From Deltaproteobacteria bacterium (GTDB lineage Bacteria > Myxococcota_A > UBA9042 > PHBI01 > JACKFB01), in NCBI GenBank assembly GCA_020632695.1, contig JACKFB010000006.1, forward strand, positions 186,001 to 250,000: DNA of 64,000 nt. The letters are read 5' to 3'. A program made the position numbers and the translations under genes. The notes under the pieces were generated by a model. The model was not told where the DNA came from and ran no database searches. It saw only the letters and a program-made list of their open reading frames with translations. Position 1 is the first letter of the stretch; each line of letters starts with the position of its first letter. This document shows positions 43,641 to 53,025 of the stretch, piece after piece.

Positions 43641-44192
43641 TCAGTTCAGCAGCGTCCCGCCGTCGGTGAGCTGCGCCGCGTCGAGGCCCACGGCGCTCAG
43701 CGCCTCACGCCAGGCCTTGCCCGGGGCGAGATCGAAGATCAGCTCGGTGACCGGCGGGGTGAGCAGCCAGGCGCCGGCGCGCAGCTCCTCGTCGAGCTGG
43801 CCCGGGCCCCAGCCGGCGTAGCCGAGCAGCAGGCGGAAGCGGCCGTCCGGATCGTGGGCGTAGGCGGTGAGCGCGTCCTGGGAGGCGCTGAGCCCGAGGC
43901 CGGGGATGACGCGCTGGGTCCCCTCGAAGCTGTGGTCGCCGTGGTGCAGGACCCAGCCGCGCTCGCGCTCGACCGGGCCGCCGCTGAAGGCCACGGCGTC
44001 GTGGCGGCCGGTCCACGGGATGTCTGCCTCGGCGCACACCGACGCGACGGTGATGTCGGTGGGATGATTGACGATGAGCCCGAAGGAGCCCTCGTCCGAG
44101 TGCGAGACGAGCAGGATGATCGACCGGAAGAAGTTCGGGTCGACGAGCGTGGGCATGGCGATCAGCATGCCGGGCGCCGGGATATGATCCAT
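43641..44192 (-). CDS. yqgE: YqgE/AlgH family protein
   Basis: A 183-aa protein of the UPF0301 (YqgE/AlgH) family. The family start PGMLIAMPTLVDPNFFRSII, the SFGLIVNHPT motif, the FSGGPVERERGWVLH motif and LGYAGWGPGQLDEEL are all present. The biochemical role is unknown; AlgH was named from alginate regulation in Pseudomonas. ATG 44192 has no Shine-Dalgarno. A -35/-10 pair at 44200-44228 ends seven bases before the ATG, so the mRNA is probably leaderless. It is divergent from a lipoprotein gene whose open frame would overlap this start codon if its longest form were used. Confidence 0.93.
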   Translation of the reverse strand: MDHIPAPGMLIAMPTLVDPNFFRSIILLVSHSDEGSFGLIVNHPTDITVASVCAEADIPWTGRHDAVAFSGGPVERERGWVLHHGDHSFEGTQRVIPGLGLSASQDALTAYAHDPDGRFRLLLGYAGWGPGQLDEELRAGAWLLTPPVTELIFDLAPGKAWREALSAVGLDAAQLTDGGTLLN

Positions 44193-44199
44193 GATGCGC

Positions 44200-44228
44200 A
44201 GTATGGGAATCGATGAGGCGGCGTGCAA
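44200..44228 (-). promoter_or_regulatory. Candidate promoter for yqgE
   Basis: On the minus strand TTGCAC (44223-44228) and CATACT (44200-44205) are separated by 17 bases, matching three and four consensus positions. The distance to the ATG at 44192 is seven bases. On the plus strand TATGAT (44183-44188) is a possible -10 for the divergent lipoprotein gene. Confidence 0.4.
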
Positions 44229-44241
44229 GGGCCGAGGCCCG

Positions 44242-45396
44242 GTGACGGCGCGCGGCTGGGCCATGGTGGCGTGTCTGCTGGTGTTGGCGAGCGCCTGCGG
44301 GGTGTATGGCGTGCGCGCCGAGGCCCGCCGCGGGGTGGCGGCGGCGGGCGGACCGCGCGCGGGGGTCGCCCGAGCGCTGAGCGAGGCGCAGCAGGCGCTG
44401 GCGGCCGGTCGGCCCGAGGAGGCGGGCGCGTGGGTCGAGGCGGCCTGGGACCAGCGCGGGGCGCTGGCCGACGATCGGCTGGTGCGTCGGGCGCTCCTGG
44501 AGCTGCCGCGGGCGGTCGTGGGCGAGCGGCTGGAGGCGGGGCGGCGCGTGGAGGAGGCGCTCGAGGCGCTGGGGGCGGGGGACGCCCGGCGGGCGATCGG
44601 CCTGGTGGCGCCAGTGATCGAGCGGGACGACGCAGCCGACCCGCTGAGCCTGGCGAGGGCGTGGACGGTGCGGGGCGTCGCGGCGGCCGCGGCGTCGCCG
44701 GGGCAGGCCCGCGGCTGGCTGCGGCGGGCGGCCAGCGGCGACGCCGGCGGCGCGCAGGCCGAGCGCGCGCGGGACCGGGCGAGGCTGCTCCTGGCGACCA
44801 TGGCCTACGACGCCGGCGGCGAGCAGGCCGCCATCGCCGGGTTCCTGCGCGTCGAGCCGTCGAGCGGGCTGTGGCGGGCGGCGCGCACCGGGCTGGCGAT
44901 GGCCCAGCTCCGGATCGGGCAGCCCGAGCGGGCCCTCAAGATCCTGGCGCTGCTCCCGGGCGGCCTGACCGGCGACCCCGAGCGTGCCGTGCTGGCGGCG
45001 ATGGCGGCCCACGCCCTGGGGCAGCCCGACGCGGCGCGGGACATCATCGAGGACTCGCTCGAGGACCGCGCGCGCTGGGAGGAGGCCAGCGTCGCCGAGG
45101 TGCTGGCGTGGCAGGCGGCGCACCCTGGGGGCCCACGGCTCAGCGAGCCCGACGAGGGCCTGGTGCCGACCCTCGCTCAGGGCGCCGCGCTGCGCAGCCT
45201 GGGCGACGAGCTGCGTGGCGCCCGCGAGGAGCTGGAGGCCCGGCCGGGGGATCGGGGGATGGCCGCCTACGTCGAGGGCCTGGAGCAGGCCTTCGCCGAG
45301 GCCTTCGAGGCCGAGCGCGCGGCGGAGGCGGCCCGGGTGGCGCAGGCGCGGCGCGACCTGGAGACCTTGCTCCCCCAGATCACTCCGGCGCCCTGA
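44242..45396 (+). CDS. Predicted lipoprotein with helical (TPR-like) repeats, function unknown
   Basis: A 384-aa protein. The signal peptide MVACLLVLASAC suggests lipidation at the Cys, although Ala occupies -3. The rest is Ala/Arg/Glu-rich and helical, with degenerate TPR-like pairs (such as LAMAQLRIGQPERALKILALL) from ~60 to ~370, and no enzymatic motif. The GTG at 44242 is chosen because it starts just before the signal sequence and leaves room for a promoter (TATGAT, 44183-44188). ATGs at 44191 and 44203 are alternatives. It converges on the SerA-like gene, with 62 bases between stops. The function is not known; repeats of this kind usually serve as protein-binding scaffolds. Confidence 0.72.
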   Translation: MTARGWAMVACLLVLASACGVYGVRAEARRGVAAAGGPRAGVARALSEAQQALAAGRPEEAGAWVEAAWDQRGALADDRLVRRALLELPRAVVGERLEAGRRVEEALEALGAGDARRAIGLVAPVIERDDAADPLSLARAWTVRGVAAAAASPGQARGWLRRAASGDAGGAQAERARDRARLLLATMAYDAGGEQAAIAGFLRVEPSSGLWRAARTGLAMAQLRIGQPERALKILALLPGGLTGDPERAVLAAMAAHALGQPDAARDIIEDSLEDRARWEEASVAEVLAWQAAHPGGPRLSEPDEGLVPTLAQGAALRSLGDELRGAREELEARPGDRGMAAYVEGLEQAFAEAFEAERAAEAARVAQARRDLETLLPQITPAP

Positions 45397-45458
45397 CCGG
45401 GCCTGTTCGGCGACTCGTGCGCAGGGCGGCGGTCGCCGCGGCAGCGAGCGCGGTGGCG

Positions 45459-46631
45459 TCAGCGCGCCAGGTCGACGTGGATGATGTCCTGGTGCCGGCC
45501 GATGCGCTGCAGCACCTCGGGGCTGGGCGCCGCGTCGAGGCGGAGGTGCACGCACCCGGCACCGGCCCGGGCGAAGCTGAGGCTGCTGACCTCCAGCACG
45601 GCGATGTCGGCCTCGGCCAGCACGTCGCAGATCGCCAGCAGGGCGCGGGTGGCGTGACGATGGCGCACGATGAGGGTGCCGGCGGCCTCCTGCTCCCCAT
45701 CGAGGTTGACGCAGTCGCGCACGCGCCCCTCGGTGATGAAGGTGTGTACCACCGACACCACCTGGGCCGCGGCGCGGCGCCAGGCTTCGAGGGTGGAGGC
45801 GCCGCGCTCCCGGGTGACGATGGAGCCGCTCTGGGCCTCGATGGCCGCCAGGGCGGCCTCGACGTCGCCTGAGATGCCGGTGCGCGGGGCGTCGATGGCC
45901 GCGCGGAGGCGCCCCGAGGTGACGGCCTTCGCCAGCGCGGGTGTATCCACGGCGGCCACGCCCTCGACCGCGACGACCAGGGTGCCGTCCGGCAGCGCCG
46001 CGAGGGCCTCGGTCCCCGCCGCGGGCAGACCATCGCTGGCGTCGCTCGGCGGCTCGGGGTGGAAGGAGACGATGTCGGCGCGCTGGAAGAGGCTGGCCGC
46101 GTCGTTGGCGAGGCGCAGGCCGGCCTCGGCGGCGAGCGACGAGGGCAGGGCGTGGGTGTGCAGCGACACGTCCATGTCCAGGCGGGCCGCGGCCTCGGCG
46201 AGGCGGCCGGCCACCGGGCTGTAGCCGTAGATGCCCAGCCGGCGCCCGTAGAGCCCGCCGGCGGCCGGCGCGCCCTGCTCGTCAGATGCCTGCTCGCGGT
46301 CGGCGACCACCATCAGGCCGAGCGCGTACTCGGCGCGCGCGGCGGCGTCGTAGCCCGGGCAGTGGCTCACGAAGATCGCCCGCTCGCTGGCGGCCTGGAC
46401 GTCGATGCCTTCGGTGCCGCTGCCGGCCCGGATGACCAGGACCAGCTTCCCGGCGGCCTCGATGACCCGCCGGCTCACCGGCGTCTCGGTGACCACCAGG
46501 ATCTCGCACTCGCCGACGGCAGCCACCAGGCCCAGCGAGCCCAGGTCCGGCTGCTCGCTCACCTGCAGGCCCAGAGCCTCGAGACCGAGCTTGACCTCCG
46601 GCGCGACGCGGTCAGCGATGAGCACGTGCAT
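45459..46631 (-). CDS. SerA-like D-2-hydroxyacid dehydrogenase homologue with ACT domain; active-site residues lost
   Basis: A 390-aa protein aligning over its length with D-3-phosphoglycerate dehydrogenase. Recognisable blocks are IRAGSGTEGIDV (68-78), CPGYDAAARAEYALGLMV (91-108) and a C-terminal ACT domain (~317-390). However, the dinucleotide loop GLGxIG is GYSPVAG (136-142). The catalytic-Arg motif N-x-A-R-G-G is AVEGVAA (221-227). The Glu of DVFEEEP is replaced (DAPR, 247-250). The catalytic His of TPHIGAST is missing (TRERGAST, 273-280). It is therefore unlikely to be an active dehydrogenase and may sense an amino acid. ATG 46631 is preceded by a G-rich site. A true SerA must be elsewhere, since SerC is present. 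Confidence 0.85.
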   Translation of the reverse strand: MHVLIADRVAPEVKLGLEALGLQVSEQPDLGSLGLVAAVGECEILVVTETPVSRRVIEAAGKLVLVIRAGSGTEGIDVQAASERAIFVSHCPGYDAAARAEYALGLMVVADREQASDEQGAPAAGGLYGRRLGIYGYSPVAGRLAEAAARLDMDVSLHTHALPSSLAAEAGLRLANDAASLFQRADIVSFHPEPPSDASDGLPAAGTEALAALPDGTLVVAVEGVAAVDTPALAKAVTSGRLRAAIDAPRTGISGDVEAALAAIEAQSGSIVTRERGASTLEAWRRAAAQVVSVVHTFITEGRVRDCVNLDGEQEAAGTLIVRHRHATRALLAICDVLAEADIAVLEVSSLSFARAGAGCVHLRLDAAPSPEVLQRIGRHQDIIHVDLAR

Positions 46632-46684
46632 GGTCGACCCCCCCAGCGATGGTTCAGGCGACGATAGCATCGGCCGCCCGGGTC

Positions 46685-47530
46685 CTACCAGCGCAGCAGG
46701 GTCCGCACCTCGTCGCACAGGGCCTCGTGGTCGGTCCCGTTGGAGGCGACGAAGGGGCCAGGGTGCAGGCGGCCCTCGGGGCTCAGGTCGTAGGCCAGCG
46801 GCGTGCCGTCGGCCAGGCTCATCGCGCCGCCCGCCTCGAGCAGCACCACCAGCGGCGCCAGGCTGTCCCAGAGGTGCACCGGGTGCTCGCTGACGTAGAC
46901 GTCCGCCTGCTGGCGCACCAGGTAGCCCACCTTGCAGCCGACCGAGCGTGAGCCGCCAGCGTCGGCCAGCCCAAGCCCGCGGATGAGCGCCGCGCGCTCG
47001 TCGGCGTCCATGCTGGTCGAGGTCACCAGCGGCATCCTGGCGCGCTCGCGGCGCTCGGACACGTGCAGGGGCACCGGCGCGTCGTCGTCCGGGCTCTCCA
47101 GCCAGGCGCCGGCGCCGCGGCTGGCGCGGTACAGGCGCGAGAAGAGCGGCTCGTAGACCACGCCCAGCACCGGCTCGCCGCGGTCGACGAGCCCCACCTG
47201 GACGGCGTAGCCCGCCTGGCCGTGCACGTAGGCGTGGGTGCCGTCGAGCGGATCCACCACCCAGGTGCGCCCCGAGGCGCTGGCGACCAGCCCGGCGGTC
47301 TCCTCGGAGAGCAGCCCGTCGTCCGGGAAGGCCTCGCTCAGTCCCTCGCGGAGGAGCGCCTCGGCGGCCAGGTCGGCGCGGGTGACCAGCGAGCGATCGG
47401 CCTTGCGATGGGCCTGGAAGCCCTCCTGGCGGATGCGCTCGATGGCGGCGCCAGCCGCGCGCGCCAGGCGCGTCGCTACGGCGACCTCACGCGCGAGCGG
47501 AGCGTCCTCGTCGGCTGCGGGCCCGGTCAA
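46685..47530 (-). CDS. Inositol monophosphatase family phosphatase (IMPase/CysQ-like)
   Basis: A 281-aa magnesium-dependent phosphatase. The IMPase metal-binding motifs are intact: the EE pair at 76-77 (LLSEETAG), DPLDGT at 93-98 in VVDPLDGTHAYVHG, and WD at 221-222 (LWDSLAP). Substrates in this family include inositol phosphate, 3'-phosphoadenosine 5'-phosphate, fructose-1,6-bisphosphate and histidinol phosphate; sequence alone does not choose. The TTG start overlaps the CoxIV stop by four bases (TTGA), placing it at the end of the oxidase operon. It lies 53 bases upstream of the SerA-like gene on the same strand. Confidence 0.85.
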   Translation of the reverse strand: MTGPAADEDAPLAREVAVATRLARAAGAAIERIRQEGFQAHRKADRSLVTRADLAAEALLREGLSEAFPDDGLLSEETAGLVASASGRTWVVDPLDGTHAYVHGQAGYAVQVGLVDRGEPVLGVVYEPLFSRLYRASRGAGAWLESPDDDAPVPLHVSERRERARMPLVTSTSMDADERAALIRGLGLADAGGSRSVGCKVGYLVRQQADVYVSEHPVHLWDSLAPLVVLLEAGGAMSLADGTPLAYDLSPEGRLHPGPFVASNGTDHEALCDEVRTLLRW

Positions 47531-48018
47531 TGCGTGGGCGCTGCTTCGGGAGAGGGGTGTCCCTCCGTCGGCGCGGCCTCGTGGCCCGCGGCCGCCTCGT
47601 GCCCGCCTTCGCCGTGTGCCGGAGCGGTGCGCTCGATGATCTGGCCCTTCTCGTTGGCCCACCCGTGGTAGCCCCACTCCGAGTTGACCGCGTCGCGCGT
47701 GCTCAGGTCGGCGAAGGTCAGGCCGAAGAAGATGCCGACGAAGACCAGGGTCGACAGGAAGATGAAGGTGAAGGTGCGGTCGTCGCCCTTGAGGTGCATG
47801 AAGTACATGACCACGAAGGTGGACTTGACGACGGCGACCACCATCGCGACCGCGAGGCTGGCCTTGCCGAGATCGGCGTAGGACACCGCCACGGTGAGAC
47901 AGGTGAGCACCAGGAGCGCGCCGAACACCTTCCAGTAGAGGCTCATCGGCGCCACGTCGTGGTGCGGAGCCTCCATCTCGGGCTCTACCTGCTTGCCTCG
48001 GATGTATGTAGTGGCCAT
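47527..48018 (-). CDS. ctaF: Cytochrome c oxidase subunit IV (caa3-type, CtaF)
   Basis: A 163-aa small oxidase subunit. After a polar N-terminus there are three hydrophobic segments (~29-47, 54-75, 88-108), one of them containing STFVVMYFMHLKGD, a signature of prokaryotic subunit IV. The C-terminal ~50 residues are a His/Ala/Glu/Pro-rich tail with no fold. ATG 48018 is used because homology begins soon after; an in-frame extension to 48072 is unlikely. It follows subunit III by 14 bases and its stop overlaps the TTG start of the IMPase gene. It probably stabilises the complex and does not take part in catalysis. Confidence 0.9.
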   Translation of the reverse strand: MATTYIRGKQVEPEMEAPHHDVAPMSLYWKVFGALLVLTCLTVAVSYADLGKASLAVAMVVAVVKSTFVVMYFMHLKGDDRTFTFIFLSTLVFVGIFFGLTFADLSTRDAVNSEWGYHGWANEKGQIIERTAPAHGEGGHEAAAGHEAAPTEGHPSPEAAPTH

Positions 48019-48032
48019 CGGATCACCCACCG

Positions 48033-48746
48033 TCACTTGACGAGATAGAGGAGCGGAAAGAGGAAGATCCACACCAGGTCGACGAGGTGCCAGTACAGAC
48101 CGACGTTCTCGACGGGCGTGAAGAAGTGCGGGCCGAACTCACCGCGGCGAGCGCGCAGGTAGATCCAGGTCATCACGCACATGCCCAGCACGACGTGGAC
48201 GCCGTGCAGGCCGGTCATGAGGAAGTAGATGCCGAAGAAGGTGTGGGGGCCGCCCAGCGGGCTGGGGACGGTGAGGTCCTTGGCGATGTAGTCGGCCGTG
48301 TAGAAGCGGCCGGGGAGCAGGCCGTGCTCGAACTTGGCCGAGTACTCGAAGTACTTCACGACGAGGAAGCAGCCGGCCAGGAAGATGGTCGCCAGCAGCA
48401 TCCACTGGAGGAGCTTCTGGTTGTCGATCTTGGCCGCGCGCACGCCGACGGCCACGGTGAAGCTGGAGGTGATGAGCACCACCGTGTTGACGCCGCCCAT
48501 CGGGATGCTCAGGTGGTGGTGGGCCTCCAGCACCATCTCGGGGTAGGCCCAGCGCGCGATGGCGTAGGCCAGGAAGAGCCCGCTGAACATCAGGATTTCG
48601 GTGGCGAGGAACACCCACATGCCCATCTTCGCCGACGCCTCCTGCTGTGCAGGCGTGTCGAAGTGGTGGGCGAGGAAGGAGGGGTGGTCGTGGTCGTGCC
48701 CGTGCGGGGGCGCGGCCCCGCCGTGTGGCGCGGTCGTGGTGGTCAC
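48033..48746 (-). CDS. ctaE: Cytochrome c oxidase subunit III (CtaE)
   Basis: A 237-aa integral membrane subunit with about five helices. A His/Pro-rich N-terminus is followed by MGMWVFLATEILMFSGLF. The conserved LMTGLHGVHVVLG loop and the C-terminal YWHLVDLVWIFLFPLLYL are typical of heme-copper oxidase subunit III. It shapes proton uptake and complex stability. It lies 9 bases downstream of subunit I on the same strand. Confidence 0.95.
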   Translation of the reverse strand: MTTTTAPHGGAAPPHGHDHDHPSFLAHHFDTPAQQEASAKMGMWVFLATEILMFSGLFLAYAIARWAYPEMVLEAHHHLSIPMGGVNTVVLITSSFTVAVGVRAAKIDNQKLLQWMLLATIFLAGCFLVVKYFEYSAKFEHGLLPGRFYTADYIAKDLTVPSPLGGPHTFFGIYFLMTGLHGVHVVLGMCVMTWIYLRARRGEFGPHFFTPVENVGLYWHLVDLVWIFLFPLLYLVK

Positions 48747-48755
48747 GCGGGTCTC

Positions 48756-50456
<1,701 letters not shown>

Positions 50457-50501
50457 GTTCCGAAGCCTCCGTGGCTTCTCCGCAGGGATGCGGAGGGGTC
50501 G

Positions 50502-51554
50502 CTACTTGATGTCGCCGCCCTCACCGAGGGACTTGATGAAGTCGATGAGGGCGTTGACCGCCCGGTCGTCCAGCTTGCCCGAGTCGAACACCGACATGCC
50601 GGGCGCGAAGCCGGCCACGATCTTCGCGTTGGGGTTGCGCAGGGATTCGCGCACGTAGTTGTCGTCCACGACCACGGTGGAGCCGTCGGCGAGGGACTCG
50701 GTCTTGCCCCAGATGCCCTTGAAGGACGGGCCGACCTTCGGGCTGCCGTCGACGGTGTGGCAGGTCTTGCAGTTCGCCTCGTAGAGCTTCTCGCCGTAGT
50801 CGTCGGCGTCCGGGTTCAGCGTCGGGCAGCGGCTGGACTTCAGGAAGGCGCGCCACTCCAGGTCGGTCAGGACGTGGACCCGACCGCGCATCTCCGAGTG
50901 CTGCTGGCCGCAATACTCCGCGCAGAAGAGGTCGTAGACGCCCGGCTCGTCGGCGGTGAACCAGTAGCCGGTGTAGCGGTCGGGCACGGCGTCGCGCTTG
51001 AGGCGGAAGGCCGGGATGTAGAAGGAGTGCAACACGTCGGTGGCCGAGATGGTCAGCTTCACCGGCTGGCCGGCCGGCACGTAGAAGTCGGTCTGGAGGC
51101 CCTGGAGGCCGGTCACCGGGTCGGTGACACTGGTGGGACCGCAGCTCTTGTTGAGGCCGGGGTAGTCGATGGTCCAGTTCCACTTCTGGCCGGTGACGCG
51201 CACGTCCAGGGCGTCGGCCGGCGGGGTGGCGAGGCTGACGAAGCCCTTCTGGCCCCAAGCGAAGATGACCACCAGGAGCACGGTAGGGATGGCGCTCCAC
51301 AAGAACTCGAGGCGCCCGTTGTGCTTGATGGGACTGGTCCGCTGGCCCGGCGTCTTCTCGCGGTACTTCAAGGAGAACCACAGGGTGGCGCCCATCAGCA
51401 GCACGAAGAAGAACGCGCACAGGTAGAGGATGAAATAGAAGAGCGGGTCCATGTCGGACGCGAAGGTGGACGCCTCGGGAGGCATCCAGACGCTGCTCTG
51501 GGCCTCGCCCAACAGACCGTGGAGCAGGCCGCCGGTCAGGAACTCTCGCATCAT
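50502..51554 (-). CDS. ctaC: Cytochrome c oxidase subunit II with fused cytochrome c domain (caa3-type, CtaC)
   Basis: A 350-aa electron-entry subunit. Two transmembrane helices (~38-62 and ~85-101) are followed by the CuA cupredoxin domain with all ligands: H176, C211, E213, C215, H219 and M222 (FCAEYCGQQHSEM). A C-terminal cytochrome c domain (~250-345) has heme motif CKTCH at 262-266 and likely axial Met at M320 (FAPGM). This fusion defines the caa3 type and lets the oxidase take electrons without a soluble cytochrome. The ATG overlaps the SCO stop by four bases (ATGA). The adjacent SCO protein probably loads CuA. Confidence 0.97.
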   Translation of the reverse strand: MMREFLTGGLLHGLLGEAQSSVWMPPEASTFASDMDPLFYFILYLCAFFFVLLMGATLWFSLKYREKTPGQRTSPIKHNGRLEFLWSAIPTVLLVVIFAWGQKGFVSLATPPADALDVRVTGQKWNWTIDYPGLNKSCGPTSVTDPVTGLQGLQTDFYVPAGQPVKLTISATDVLHSFYIPAFRLKRDAVPDRYTGYWFTADEPGVYDLFCAEYCGQQHSEMRGRVHVLTDLEWRAFLKSSRCPTLNPDADDYGEKLYEANCKTCHTVDGSPKVGPSFKGIWGKTESLADGSTVVVDDNYVRESLRNPNAKIVAGFAPGMSVFDSGKLDDRAVNALIDFIKSLGEGGDIK

Positions 51555-52381
51555 GACGCAGACTCCGCGAGCTGGTCGCGGCGCCGCCTCTCGCGGCGCC
51601 AGTGGAAAAGGAGGAAGAGGCCGAGCACGGCGAGGGTGAGCAGGCCGCCGAGGCGCATCACCCCGAAGGCGAAGGGCGTGTACTTCCCGTCCGACGAGAC
51701 GTAGTGGAAGCAGCTCAGGATGATCTTGTCGAAGACGGTGCCCACCTCGCCCTTGGAGGCGTCGATGAGCCCGAAGCGCAGGTCACGCGGCTCGTAGGTG
51801 AGCCCCATGAGCACGCGGGAGATCGTGCCGTCCGGCGACAGGGTGTAGATGGCCGGCGCGTGCGCGTACTGCTCGGTCTCGGTGTCCCAGGTGTACTTGT
51901 AGCCGAGCTGCGTGGTGAGCTGGTCGATCTGGTCCTGGGTGCCGGTGAGGAAGGCCCAGTCCGCGTCCTGGCCCTTGCCCAGCTCGTCCAGGTAGCTCTC
52001 CCGCTTGCCGCGGGCGATGTCGACCGTGTCCTTGGGGTCGAAGCTGACGGTGACCACGCGGAAGTGCTCGTCGCCCGGGGTCCACTCGAGCTTCTTCAGC
52101 GCGCCGGTCAGCTCATTGAGCTGCACGCTGCACAGCGTCGTGCAGCGGAAGTAGTTCAGGGTCAGCAGCACCGGGCGCTTGCCGTCGAAGTAGTCTCCGA
52201 GGGTCACCGCGCGGCCCGTGTGGTCGGTGAAGGACAGCGAGGGCGACACCTTCTGGCCGAGGTGGTTCTCGATGTCGATCTTCTGCAGCGGCTCGGGCAC
52301 GCGCTCGACGGCGACCGCGGCCGGGACCGCGACACCGGAAGCCGAGAGCAGCAAGCAGGCGATGGTCAGGACTCGCTGCAT
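51551..52381 (-). CDS. SCO1/SenC copper chaperone, with signal peptide and C-terminal TM anchor
   Basis: A 276-aa protein that delivers copper to the CuA site of subunit II. The signal peptide is at the start (RVLTIACLLLSASG). The thioredoxin-like domain has Cys80 and Cys84 (FRCTTLCS) and the partner His174 (YAHAPAIYTL), all required for copper binding. Unusually, the membrane anchor is at the C-terminus (~243-263, MRLGGLLTLAVLGLFLLF). ATG 52381 is chosen because the signal peptide begins there. It is coupled by an ATGA overlap to coxII, and a second SCO gene lies at the front of the same operon (60585). Confidence 0.92.
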   Translation of the reverse strand: MQRVLTIACLLLSASGVAVPAAVAVERVPEPLQKIDIENHLGQKVSPSLSFTDHTGRAVTLGDYFDGKRPVLLTLNYFRCTTLCSVQLNELTGALKKLEWTPGDEHFRVVTVSFDPKDTVDIARGKRESYLDELGKGQDADWAFLTGTQDQIDQLTTQLGYKYTWDTETEQYAHAPAIYTLSPDGTISRVLMGLTYEPRDLRFGLIDASKGEVGTVFDKIILSCFHYVSSDGKYTPFAFGVMRLGGLLTLAVLGLFLLFHWRRERRRRDQLAESAS

Positions 52382-52382
52382 G

Positions 52383-52982
52383 TCAGGGCGCGTCTCCCTC
52401 GGCCGGGGCGGCCTCGCCCTCGGTCGGCGCGGCACCTTCGGCGGGCGCGGGCGGCTCTTCGGCCGGCGCCACGGCGCCCTCGGCCGGGGCAGCCGGCTCG
52501 GGGACCACCTCGGCGGGCGGCGCCTCCTGGGCGGGCTTGGCGTCCTCCTTGCCCATGTCGTCGGGGTGCACGAAGCCCTCGGGCGCCGGCGCCGCGCGCA
52601 GCAGCGCGGGGTTGGCGATGACGCGCCGGGCGGCCTCGGACGCGGGCATGCGCCAGACGCCGGCCTCGGGGTCCACCTCCGCCCAGGCCTCGGCCTTGGC
52701 GGCCAGGGCCGCGCGCTTCGCGTTGATGCGAGCGCCCGCGTCCACGTTGGCGGCCCGCACCGACTCGCTCACGTGCAGGTTGAAGTACTGGTACACGCCC
52801 ACGCCGGACAGCACGAGGATGAACACCATGCCGGCGACCATCGCCAGGAGCTGGTTCTGGGGCAGGAAGTCGATCTCGTGCCCGCCGGCGGTGTAGGTCG
52901 ACACCAGGCGCGGCGGCGCTGCGGGGTCGACGAACCCGGCGGTCGTGTCGTCGGCGGTCGCGGGATTCAAGCTGTCTGACAT
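52383..52982 (-). CDS. Single-TM protein of unknown function between ActF and SCO
   Basis: A 199-aa protein. A polar N-terminus is followed by one transmembrane helix (~45-67, LLAMVAGMVFILVLSGVGVY), then a helical segment ending in AGVWRMPASEAARRVI. This resembles the VVRIPIDRAM-type segment I recall in short proteins next to SCO genes in other phyla. The last ~55 residues are Ala/Pro/Glu repeats with no fold. It starts 43 bases after ActF and ends one base before the SCO ATG. The position suggests an accessory or assembly subunit of the ACIII-oxidase supercomplex. No cofactor motif is visible. Confidence 0.72.
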   Translation of the reverse strand: MSDSLNPATADDTTAGFVDPAAPPRLVSTYTAGGHEIDFLPQNQLLAMVAGMVFILVLSGVGVYQYFNLHVSESVRAANVDAGARINAKRAALAAKAEAWAEVDPEAGVWRMPASEAARRVIANPALLRAAPAPEGFVHPDDMGKEDAKPAQEAPPAEVVPEPAAPAEGAVAPAEEPPAPAEGAAPTEGEAAPAEGDAP

Positions 52983-53025
52983 GGGCGTGCTCCGGGCCGA
53001 GTGGGTCGGGCCAGACGAGGCGGGA

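Noticed and set aside
44191..45396. Longest form of the helical lipoprotein starting at 44191
   Set aside because: It would overlap the yqgE start codon, and the first 17 residues are not signal-like. The GTG at 44242 gives a proper signal peptide.
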